Shown here in pieces: positions 23,382 to 33,297 of a stretch of 54,165 bases of DNA (the stretch's first letter is position 1; each line of letters opens with the position of its first letter). The notes beneath the pieces were generated by a model. The model searched no databases. It was not told where the DNA came from and worked only from the letters and a program-made list of their open reading frames with translations. The stretch covers positions 26,103 through 80,267 of the forward strand of contig JAHLWZ010000206.1 in the NCBI GenBank assembly GCA_020536535.1, given 5' to 3'. The position numbers and the translations under genes were made by a program. This stretch comes from Pelomyxa schiedti (Eukaryota; Evosea; Pelobiontida; Pelomyxidae).

Positions 23382-24390
23382 TCAACAGCAGGACTTGGTT
23401 GGTGGAGGAGCTGCAAGGGAGATTGGGGGCTCAAATCTGTGGAAAATTGGTCTTGGAAAAAGAAAAAAAAGGGGTTTGGAGAGTGCACGCTTCTTCCTCT
23501 TTGGGGTCTGTTTCTGTTACTGCAGATATCAGGGTTTCAAAGGCAGTTTCAACATTATCTCCACTGAGTGCACTTGTCTTTGGGTTTGGTAAGAAATCGG
23601 ACATGGTTGGTGGTGTGTTTTACCTCAAAATACTGTATTCTTCCTTTTGATTTGCACCAGGATTGGGCTGTTGCTGCAGAGACCTATGTATTTCGAGTTG
23701 CGTTAGGATTGGGGTGCACTAGAAATAATACGCACTTGTCTCCCCTCCAAATCAGTCTTGTTTCCAAATACAACAAACGGGAATTCCTCAGGGTTTCTGG
23801 GTGACACTTGCATGAGAAACTCTTCGTACCAACATTCAAGGTGTTCAAAGGTCTTGGGTTGTGTCACGTCAAAAACGAGAACACAACAATCCGAACCTGC
23901 CTTAGTGTCAGGAAAAGTCCAATTCATTGGGAGAGTTACCTCTGTAGAAAGGAACACTCAAGCTCTGGAACCTTTCTTGTCCAGCCGTGTCCCATACCTG
24001 AACAAGTTAATTAGTTCAGTTTTGCTGAAGCGAAACGGAATACTTGAAGTGCAAACGGCTTATTCTTGACAATGACATCCTTTGAAAAGGTAAATGAAGT
24101 ATTGTATATGTATCAAATACTTTTGTGAGGAAATCAGCACCAAGGGTAGTTTTATATTGTGCACTGAATCTCTTGTTTACGTATCTTATAAGTATGAGTG
24201 GGAGAAAAAAAGAAAAAAAAGCCAACGACAAACCTTTGAATCAAACACGATTTGCCAACACTGTCAGCGAGAAAGAAATGTGAATTTTGTGCATAAAGAA
24301 GACATATATTCACAGGCGCAGCAACATTATGGGATAACAGCCAACCTACCCGCTGTCACCCAACAGCACGATCTTCAACAATGTCGCCAT
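23382..24390 (-). CDS. RAB7: Rab7-type small GTPase
   Basis: Late-endosome/lysosome Rab GTPase. ATG at 24390: [14 protein letters not shown], then an intron inside the P-loop after 24350, then VGKSCLIQR. The next exon gives [21 protein letters not shown] (switch I with the Rab7-like effector loop). [19 protein letters not shown] follows (switch II), joined over an intron to [20 protein letters not shown]. The guanine-base motif [10 protein letters not shown] is present, and the last G motif reads [13 protein letters not shown], a variant of the usual SAK. The last exon ends PPPTKSCC at 23382, the dicysteine prenylation signal. Length and order match Rab7 throughout. Five or six introns interrupt about 200 codons, which calibrates intron size for the window. 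It is divergently paired with the next gene. Confidence 0.9.
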
Positions 24391-24516
24391 CAAAAACACA
24401 GACCTTTACTTACCCCTAGTCATGGACAAGGAAATTCTCTCAGTCTGGGCACTGTACACAGAGGATCCCAACTTGTTGTCTTTCCCAACTCTGGTCCAGA
24501 GGCACTTGTTTCTCCA
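24391..24516. promoter_or_regulatory. Compact divergent promoter, Rab7 / large unrecognised gene
   Basis: Only about 125 bp separate the Rab7 ATG (24390) from the inferred start of the + strand gene (24517). Both promoters and 5' untranslated regions must lie here or inside the neighbouring genes. No core element is recognised. Confidence 0.35.
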
Positions 24517-27500
24517 ATGGTAACCAACAACTTCGAATACCAGATAAATTGCATTTCATCGAAAAAGTCGAGGGGCTAGCCGGGGGACGTGCCTTCCGTC
24601 TTGGACGAGCGCAGCGAGCTCGTTCGGATTCTGCGCCGTGCGTACTGGGGGGTACTGAGCGACGAAACTAGACTGGAGCGCACGCTCAAGGCGCACGAAA
24701 CTCAGCGTGTTTGGTTATATAAGACGGCCCTCGCAGTATATCCTGCTACGGTAACTGCGAAAGTGGCGAGGGCAAGGGAGCTCGTAGGGGAGAACACAGA
24801 CCCTGTTCTCAGCAACTTTTTCAACGACGATAAACTCATCCTTAAAAACTTATGGGCGGAAGATTCACAGTACTACCTGCACCCAGATCGAACCCCCATA
24901 ATTCAAGTAATACTTGCCTTGATGCACTTAATCCAAGTGTGTTGAATCCTTAAATTCGAGTTTCCTATTTATCTCTTCTTGTTCAGGAATATTCTGTGCC
25001 ATCAGAGGTTCGAAACAAATCACAGAGTCCAACTGGCTATCAAGAGCAACGACCAAAGTACTTTATACCCAAGAATGAGAAAAAGACAATCCAGACTGCC
25101 ACATGGAAGCATTTTGTATGTGCCGAAGGAGAGCACCCCCTGGGCCAAGCTAATCCTATGGCGGACCCTGGAAGTTTTATTCTGCCGGATATAGAGCAAC
25201 TTGTTGCTGAGATGTCACGCCCACCTATCCCTAAGATCATCCATGGCGTGTGGGGGAAAGATGCACAGTTGAACTCTGTGCAAGAAGTTGCAGAAAAATC
25301 CAATGCTTGCTATTTCACAATTAAATTTGACACATTAGTAAAACATCTGACAGGCAAGTCGTGGAACTTTCTTACCTAAATAACTGCGTTATAGATGAAT
25401 CACGTCTGAAGCTTTTTAACAAGAAGAAAAGTAAAGCTGCAAACAAATCATCCAAGGAAAAGTTCCTTTTGCACGTAACTGGCGTGAAGGTTAGTTATTG
25501 CCTACCGTTTTTTATTTGAGTTAGTCTCATCCAATATAAGTACTCTCCAAACTTATCCAAAGTGTGGCAGTAAGTTTTTTGTTTCCTTGTTGTCACCACT
25601 ATTTATTCTTTACTTTTTTTCACCTTCTGCCAGGTTCCTAAGGGACAGAACAGACGATGTCACAGTCTTTGTTTCTGGCCTAGATCCATCTGTACTTAGA
25701 CACTGTGGTGATCTCCAGTGCCACCGGCCCGTTTTGGTCAGTTATCGTCTAATTTCTTATGGCGTCAAGACAGTTGACAGGGCCGCAAATCCTTACAGTT
25801 TCATTTTTACAATAGTTCGGCCTTTTTCCCTTTCTTGGAGTTCATCTAATGCACTGTAGTATATATGAAGATTGTGTTAAAGGGCAGTTTACTTGTATTG
25901 AAGATTATGTAAAAAAGGCCCAGCTGGTGCTTCAGAAGAAGTAACCAATTTCTTTTTACATACACACTGTATATTTTACCTCTTAAATATTTGGGCAGGT
26001 TGAAGGCAAGGTCTTTTTCCTCGCAACTCAGCAAGTTCCTTGCAAACTGGAGAAAGATACTTTTTTCCCCACGGAGACAAAAAATGGTTTGTATTGAGTA
26101 TGGAGTTTTGAAAATCAGAGTACCAAATACGACATCTGGTTTGTGTTGTGCCTCTTGCAATAGTCTGATTTATAACACCAGATTACAACAAAATCATGAA
26201 GAACGCTTCCGAACTAAACTGTTTGGGAATAATGAAAGTCGTGCCACTGGAGTCGGTGGTTGAAGTGACTCCTCCCTATCCATGGCTTCAGAGGCAGATC
26301 AATCGTGATGATCTTCAGTACATGGTGCCAGAATTTCTATCAGTATGCGGGATGAAGCCTGCTACATGGGGCTTCACCTTTGAAGAAACCATTCTGATTG
26401 AGCTCACAAAACCTTGCTCGGTGCTCCTAATACAAATATTTGGTGGTCAGCTCTTCCAGGTATGGGGGTTTTTGCACAAAGAATATCTGTCAACCAACAA
26501 TTTAGATATGCAGCAGTATTGGCTTCCTTTTGTGACTCTGGATGATGCGTCAATAGACAAATTAGCTGGGTTAAGGGTACTTAGGTGGTGCAAAGATGGG
26601 GTGGCAAGGGAAACACACAAATTAGATCTACGTTTTCTAGCAATTCGTATGGCAGGTAAATAGTTTCAAAACTTCAAACGCGAAAACTTACTATTCTTGC
26701 ATCCACAGGAGCGCCAGCACACCTACCACTGTATATACCAGGTGTGCTGTTCTTCATAGTGTTAAAGAACTAAAACTTACTCACTTGTAGTTGACATTCA
26801 AGTTGCGGACATGTTTGAAGCACTTGGGTCCAACGGCCTTGTTGCAAAGGTTGAGGTGATAAAGGGTGGCGTTTGCAGTGTTTGTCAGCAACTGTGCTTG
26901 TGTTGTGCTGCGCCATTTGGCTGGGGGTTCCTTGTGAACCATCATCAGGAACTTTCCACAAGATCTAGATCGGGTACGATGAATGGCCACAGCATTGCCA
27001 CGCCTCATGCGGCGCCTGCTTTGAATCTCAAAAATACTGTGGCTGAGCCACTGAAGTGCGCTTTTAGTTTCGTGCCTTGCGGCAACTCCACTCTCAAGGC
27101 ATTCCTTTTTGACAACAAAAATTTGCATGGGTGGCTCATATCTCTTGCACAAACAGTTCGCAAGGAACCCCCAGCCAAATGGCGCAGCACAACACAAGCA
27201 CAGAAGTGTAACAATTGCTAGCACAAGTTGAGTACCCCTGGATGCTCTTGGATAGGAGGGCATGGCCCACAAGGTTTTGGTGTAAGTTGTGCCCTGCAGA
27301 AATTCCTCCAAAGGGGTGGCGTTTGCAGTGTTTGTCAGGAGCATCCAGGGGTACTCAACTTGTGCTAGCAATTGTTACACTTCTGGAGGTTTTCCTTACC
27401 CTTCTCCTCAAGTATATTTATACCTCGCAGAATGGAGAGATAGATCCCAAACCGACTATATCTCCAAATGTTTACCAACCTGGCTTGTTTCTTCCAAAGA

Positions 27501-28733
27501 TAATAACCAAAGACTTTGATCTGCAGTTCAAAAATATAGTTGATCTAGGGTCATGGGTTGTACCACAGGTGGAGCCACTGGCGAGGATGGTTACATCCTC
27601 CCATTCATCTGTTTTACACATCGTGATTGCGGAAGAGCCTACTGATGCCGTCAGCCAGGTTGCATCTCACATTGGTGGTACTGTACACACTTTCCGATTT
27701 TTCTGTTAGGGTGTACTTACTTTTTCCGAAATCTTGAACCATGTTTAGTGGGATGCTTGGTATGTCTCTTTAATCCTACACTGCAGCCTTTGATTGAAAA
27801 TTTGAAGGATGACACATTGTCATACATGTGTGTCTTAGACACACTCCGTTACTTTTTTAGAGAAAATATGTTTTTTGGAAAGCAAGTCCAGTATAGAAAG
27901 TTGCAACAGGTTTCTCTGCAATCTCCCTCTTTGTACTGACAACCTGACGTAGGTAGCAGCAGTGTTATGTGGCTACCGCTACTTATCTAGACTGTTCCTC
28001 ATGAAGTTCGTAATCTTATTTTCCTACAACTTTAACATAATGTGTAGAATTCACAACGACTACATGAATGGTACATTGCAGTCTATCGACTATTATGTAG
28101 AGTATGCTTATAGAATGATGCAACAGCGGTTGTTCCTCCACCAAAGAGACTTGTTTTACCAACAGTAGATATGATGAAGTGAAGAATACTCTGTGAGGAG
28201 ATGCAGACCTTACTTCCGACTTTCTTCCCTTCTGGAGAGAAAAAATTTTCCATCAACCTGTCAAGAATATTATCCTGTGAGATGGATGTGTTCTTATTGA
28301 AATACCAAAAGCAGAGGAAGGTTTCTTTTTTCTTTCTTTGTGTTTTCTTATGTTTTCTTTAGACTATCACCGAGTTTTAAAACACAGTAACTATATGAAT
28401 CTGCTGAAGATAGTGCATGTTATCCCTACCAAGTTAGGGGTCACCATAACAGCTCCATGCCCTTGGGCGACAAAGCTCCTTTTGCCATGTGATCAGGAAT
28501 ATTGCATCCCAAACTACCGATTGCTATGTTCAAAGATGGAACTACTAAACAGCCAAGGTGATACTATATTCCCAAAGGTTTTCCAGGATGTGTGCTCACC
28601 TTGGTCTACCCTGTATGATAGTGTATTGGGGGAATCATATGAATTTGAAGCTATTGGTGAGTCATTTCTCCTTTCTCTCATGAAGTTAACAAGAAAACAG
28701 AATTGTCAATAAAACAGATATCTATCTGGAGAT
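24517..28733 (+). CDS. Large multi-exon protein of unrecognised family
   Basis: I do not recognise this protein. The frame opening at 24578 has no ATG of its own. The best start is ATG at 24517 followed at once by an intron (24520-24577) that joins in frame to PGDVPSVLDERSEL. Coding continues EYSVPSEVRNKSQ to KHLT. A GC-AG intron follows (25354-25394), then DESRLKLFNKKKSK, then a 29-nt exon (25541-25569, YSPNLSKVW), then FLRDRTDDVTVFVSGLDPSV. Later exons include LESVVEVTPPYPWLQRQI, WGFTFEETILIELTKPCSVL, KLAGLRVLRWCKDG, NGEIDPKPTISPNVYQPG and GVTITAPCPWATKLLLPCD. It ends at 28733, or at 28712 if the last 29-nt intron (28657-28685) is not spliced. The protein alternates globular and beta-like segments without membrane spans. 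An unusually long intron (about 26856-27412) carries a palindromic insertion. Exon edges between 25740 and 26180 are uncertain. Confidence 0.55.
26864..27338 (+). repeat. 25-nt direct repeat pair
   Basis: The same 25 nt (beginning GGGTGGCGTTTGCAG) occurs at 26864-26888 and 27314-27338, each preceded by an A-rich tetranucleotide. The first copy precedes arm A. The second precedes the right arm of pair B. Confidence 0.85.
26892..27203. repeat. Inverted repeat pair A (43-nt arms)
   Basis: 26892-26934 is the exact reverse complement of 27161-27203. The arms contain the motif CTGGGGGTTCC and enclose about 226 nt of non-repeated sequence. Confidence 0.88.
27202..27384. repeat. Inverted repeat pair B (46-nt arms)
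   Basis: 27202-27247 is the exact reverse complement of 27339-27384. The arms contain AATTGCTAGCACAAG and enclose about 91 nt, which includes the second copy of the direct repeat. The left arm begins within the end of arm A', so the two palindromes abut. Confidence 0.88.
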
Positions 28734-29599
28734 AACCATTCGTATCAAACAAAAGAGTAACCAAGTCTAATATCCCTTGGTCTTAACTTAACAGTTTTCT
28801 AGAAGTCAGTAATGGGAAGACACTCCATTGTGTGCCTTTTTCCTTAGCCTATGCAATCTCTAATTTTGAATGTATGAATGTACATTTGTGTTAATGCTCC
28901 TTTTTTTCTTTTTTGATTTCTGTGGCATCCAAGGCAGAACTGCAGGTATTTCTCTGTTTTTCTTTTTCGATTTCTCACACTTGAGACCAGGTGCAGCAAC
29001 TTGCTGGCTGCTGAAATGAAAGCCTGTCATCACCAAGGCAAATCCCCCTCTCTCTGCATGCTCACCCCACTAAACCATGACAGGTAAATGTGAAGACTAT
29101 CCCTGCCCTTTTCTGCATTTCCGGCACTTTGTGACCTCCTCTGGTTGGTGGCTTCTCTTCTTTTTTTTTTTGACTTTTTCTCAAGGCTCAAGATATTATT
29201 TATGTGTAGGCCGACCTGCCTACTCAATCTCTTACCAAGGTACATTCCCTTTTTATTATCACCCCACTCAACAACAACAGGACCCTGTGGGATGCCAGAA
29301 GGGCTGACGAACAGACTGGAATGTTAAGCTTTACCTCCACACACTTCCCTCAGCACTGACACCCCTTGCTCTCTCGTTCTCTTGCTCCTACGCACCCACC
29401 ACTCCACTGGGCTCCTACACTCCACGCTTCCATATTCCAAACCTACACCTCTCCATGACGTGGTCTGGCCTGAAGTTGGTTTCCAACTTCAGGCAAAAGA
29501 AAAAAAATTATTTTCTTTAAAGACCACTCGGTGAACAACCAACTTGGATACGTCGATTGGGGATCAATCACAACATTTTTTTGCGAAACAGATGACTGA
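28734..29599. other. Non-coding stretch, no gene seen
   Basis: About 870 bp between the end of the large gene and the Sel1 remnant. It is rich in T and C tracts (for example about 28905-28935 and 29158-29172) with Ser/Pro-like short frames only. I see no splice-connected coding sequence, RNA gene or repeat. Confidence 0.4.
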
Positions 29600-30167
29600 A
29601 GACTGAGGTTGATTGTAGATCCCGCACTCCCCAAATTCTCCCTTCGGGGAATCTCCCCAAACAGCACGTCGACTCATACACCAGGTTACATTGTGAAACG
29701 GAACTACAAATCAGCTGTCAAGTATCTGCTGAAGGCTGCAAATACAGGCGACTGTAGTGCCCAGTTTGCACTGGCAGAGAACGACTCATCAGGGAAGGGA
29801 GTTGAAAAAGATGAATCAGTGGTGTTCAGTTTGTTGCATTGAGGCACACACCCAGCTTGGAATGATGTACATGACAGGCAACAGTGCCACACCAAAGGAC
29901 ACTCCCCAAGCCAGTCAGCCCTTTCAACTTGCCGTTCATAAGGCACACGTGATGCAATGAACCTCCTGCACAGATCAACCACCTCCATGATGCCAGAAAC
30001 CAATCATATATCACTGGGAGAGGTGCATGAGACTGGACATGGAGGGGTGGCAAAGGATGTGAGGGAGGCTGTGAGGTGCCACAGGCCTGTGTCATCAACC
30101 AGTCACATGAGGAAAGTGGTGTTAGATAAACTCAAAGGGTATGTCAAGAGCCAGAAGATGTGGTAAC
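29600..30167 (+). pseudogene. Decayed Sel1-repeat (TPR-like) gene remnant
   Basis: Three Sel1-like units can be read, but only by switching frame with no plausible intron at the switch points. Unit one reads SAVKYLLKAANTGDCSAQ, then SSGKGVEKDESVVF, and is cut by a stop at about 29842. The next unit (EAHTQLGMMYMTG, TPKD) is in another frame. A third frame carries MNLLHRSTT and GHGGVAKDVREAVR. Sel1 units have an Ala-rich helix pair with a G-x-GV-x-D turn, which is visible in each piece. There is no clear start, and the reading ends at 30167. A single-base sequencing error at each switch point could in principle fake this. Confidence 0.55.
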
Positions 30168-30491
30168 AATCTCTATTTTCACAGACCTTGTAAATCAGGG
30201 TTGGCTGGGCAAAAAAAAAAAAAAACTTATTTGAAAAGCTACACAAAATTACTGTGTAGAATTCACATTACAAACAAGAGTTGTTCTAGTCAAAATCGCC
30301 TTGGTGACGGGGTCTTTTTTACTTTGGAGGGTGTGGTAGTCGATGTAGTTGCACAGGGGCCAGAGTGTTCAGTCACACTCTTTTCAAGTTTGTGTAGGGC
30401 AGATATTCTTTTTGGGAGTTGGTCATGGTCGGCATTTTTGTGTGGAGTTACAGACAGTAATTCCTGGGGTGAGAGTTACATTAATAGTTAG
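30168..30491. other. Intergenic, no gene seen
   Basis: About 320 bp with an A run at about 30212-30225. It lies between the Sel1 remnant and the 3' end of the second RhoGEF gene. The short frames here have no recognisable content. Confidence 0.4.
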
Positions 30492-32825
30492 TCAGTTTTG
30501 ATTCACCTCAAGAGTGGGTACTAGCTCTGAAAGTACACAGAGGGGTTTGTGTAAAACTTGTGTGATACTCTTTTTCTCTGCGGCTTCCAACTCCTGGTAA
30601 AGATGAAAAGGGATGGGGATGCTGTCATTATACCAAAACCCAGTAAGCAAATCCCGGATTTTTGTTTGCTTCTTCAATTGCCGCATTGGCTTCAGTCTGG
30701 TGCTGCACATAGGACTTGAATACAGTTTCTAACTCCGCCAAATTCAATATCTCACAAGCGGTGTCACTCCAAAGAAGTGGTTGGGCGAGGCGATTTTCAA
30801 GACCAGCAGCAACACTGTACAACTGGTAAAACCAAAGTGCAGAGGGAAAACCTACCTGCTATAGTGGGAAAAGAGTTGCTGTGTAGCATCAAGTAAACCT
30901 TGCATTGAAGATTTGCTCAAACTACTTGCTGGATTTTCAGTTGATTTGAGAAGGGGTGTGACAATTGCCTGTTAGACAAGGAAAACCGTAAGTCGCCGAT
31001 GGGGAAAAAAGGTGTACATTTAGAATATGTTCAGTTTGTTCAGCCAGTTGTTTTGATGTGTTTTTAAGACCAGTGAGAATATCCAAGCGTCTTTTTACAA
31101 AATCAGTATGAGTCCTTCTGTCAGAGGAACCCTCAGCATTATCCTTGCATTCAAAAGGAATGTTAGTAGGGAATATGGCACTGTTGGGTGCACTTCTGTT
31201 GTGAGGAGCTTATTATTGGAATATTGGACCCCTTCACGAAGTAGATCTTTCCACTTGACTGCATCCTCATCTGTCTTCAATTTAAGAGTCAACGATGTAT
31301 CAGGACTTGCAAGAAGAATTTGGTTGGTCTGTTTGTATTGTTAATGAGGATATATTAGATTGGTGTGAACCTTTCCAGTTACATCATGAACAGTACATAT
31401 CTCCAGTAGCATTTGACCTTTAAAAACATACTTCTCCGGAGTGACAGTGGTTCTTTTTGCCACGATGAGAATGTCATTGAAGAGAAAAGCTGTCCTCTTA
31501 TTTCCATTGACAGAAAGATCAGTGGAGGATGTAAACCTAAAGCCTCAATTAGCATTAAGCAAAATGTTATGTTTTTTGTAGGATTTCAATACCTTCTTGA
31601 TGGGTCTGAGTTAAGGGCAGTTTTCAGATCTGGTATTTTACTCTGCACCTGGATGATTTCGGCCATTGCTTCAGCTTCCTCTTTTTTTTTATTGAGTGTA
31701 GTCATTGTACTTGTGGTGAACTCAAGGGCTTCCTTCAAGAAAGGTTTGTCTGGGTGTTCTTGTTGTTTTCTATTAGCAAACAAATGGATTTTAGTGAGGA
31801 GACACCTGTAGGAGTGGACTCGTCAAGTTGCTTGAGGAGCAGGATATCTATGACTGAGTCAAAACACAATATGCATAGAGATCCACACACAACGAGGTAT
31901 GCGTTGGATTGGAACAATCAACAAAGAGAACATATCAAGTCCACAAAATAGACTTGAGAATTCTGTTTTCTGTGAAGCCAAAAGGGGGGCAATGTAAATG
32001 AAAGGCCTTTGGGGTTAGAGGGACTCACAGAAAGAAGTTTGAAGAATGCAGAATTCTTCTCTCGACAAGAGAGAAGGGTGTTAACAGAGGTGACATATTT
32101 GTTGAAGTAGTGACTGTAGAGTATCAGAAACCTAACTTCATTGACGAAAATATCACCAATGGCGGCGTTACAGCTCCAGGAGCCCATACGTTTTCGCATT
32201 GAATTGTACAATCTACAGGAATGTTAGTTCCAAAATGAAAGCTATTTTAGAGACTTTGTATGAGCTTGACTGAGAAATGTTATTACTGAGAAAATATTAT
32301 CAATTTCCTCGCTTGAAAGCAGGTTTTGCTGAGTTACTGTGTCTTTAAACTTAACCAAAATACATTAAAATCTCAACAGTCAAGAGTGCAAGAATTTACA
32401 GTATTCAGAGCATTTAGTTGATCCAGATATGAGTGTTCAGTGGAACCAAGCTCTGAAATGATATTTCTTCTCCGTCCCATCATCTCCGCCAACCCTGTTC
32501 TATCGGAAAGGCTTGCTGCCCAGCCTCCAATGCCATCAAGTTCCTCTTAGATACTTTGTGGGTTTTTGCCAGACTGCAACACAAAAGTACCTTCAGGAGT
32601 CATTTTTGCTGATAAAGCCAAGTACTCTGTAGGAATAGTTCTAGGGGCACTAGAGGAGTGTGTAAAAAATCTGGACTTGTTGTCAGCTTCGTTTGTCGCC
32701 ACGAGAGTTTTTGCTCGCTCTCTGGATGACTGGGGTGTCAAAAAAGTGGATGACGACAGTGGACTCTCCGCACTACCTGGGGGACTGGGAATGGAAAAAA
32801 GCGTGTTAGCAAACACTCACATCAT
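30492..32825 (-). CDS. Rho guanine nucleotide exchange factor, DH-PH with helical C-terminus
   Basis: Start ATG at 32825. Its first two codons splice over a GTGAGT intron to PPGSAESPLSSSTF. After a Ser/Thr-rich leader and a 30-nt intron (32525-32554), the DH domain begins: SDRTGLAEMMGRRRNIISEL, GSTEHSYLDQLNALNT. It continues FKDTVTQQNLLSSEEI and AAIGDIFVNEVRFLILYSHY. An intron then splits the QRIPRY block, which resumes as ILLLKQLDESTPT, HPDKPFLKEALEF. The PH domain follows (about 31090-31530: GNKRTAFLFNDILIVAKR, SLTLKLKTDEDAVKWKDLL, with the conserved Trp). The C-terminal 200 or so residues are helical (LYSVAAGLENRLAQPLLW, ELETVFKSYVQHQTEAN, NPGFAYWELEAAEKKS), compatible with a BAR-like membrane-curving dimer. 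That last call is inference. The stop is at 30492. Confidence 0.82.
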
Positions 32826-33297
32826 GTAGTGGGGGAAAAAAAAAAGCACAAGAATTCCCCATACCGAGGAGAAGACGGGGGTGATGGTGTAGATTTCGAA
32901 GGTAAGACTATAGTGGGAACTGGAGGTGTCGCCATTCCGGAATCCCCGTCTCGTGCAGTGGGTGTGTGTCGTGCTGGTTTGTTTTGTTGTTATGGTTTTG
33001 ACAGGTTGTTTGTCCCTCTGTACAACAACGCGCCCCGGAAATATGTCTCCTTCGACGTGCTTTCACCGCTTTTTAGTTTCGACTGAAATCCACGCCGTTT
33101 CCTATTTAGTGGAAGCTGCACCGGACATCAAATCCCCGTAGTTCTCCCCGCTTCGGGCCCTTAACGATCGACCTCAATGGAACCACCAAGGCTCCTCAGC
33201 GACAACAGGCAACCCCATCACCCCTGGTGGGCCCCAGTGTCGATCACAGAGGGGAACCTGTAGTTTGCCATTTTCCGTAGAATCGGGAACTGAAGGG
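32826..33297. promoter_or_regulatory. Divergent promoter region, RhoGEF / SAC9-like gene
   Basis: About 470 bp between the two start codons, with an A run at about 32836-32845 next to the RhoGEF start. No exon is supported. The small open frames here lack domain content. Confidence 0.4.

Larger units (their letters stand above)
26864..27384. mobile_element. Foldback (nested inverted-repeat) insertion inside an intron
   Basis: A 521-bp block with two perfect inverted-repeat pairs and one direct repeat. Arm pair A is 26892-26934 against 27161-27203 (43 nt). Arm pair B is 27202-27247 against 27339-27384 (46 nt). A 25-nt direct repeat lies at 26864-26888 and 27314-27338. The block sits in an inferred intron of about 557 nt, while neighbouring introns are 28-70 nt. 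Removing it joins AKVE to YIYTSQNGEID in frame. It looks like a foldback/MITE-type element or a template-switch product. No transposase is seen. Confidence 0.65.

Noticed and set aside
26781-27371. 196-codon open frame on the minus strand across the foldback block
   Set aside because: The repeated peptide text in it comes from the direct repeat. There is no known domain and no ATG-linked context. The palindrome explains the length, so I report the element rather than a gene.
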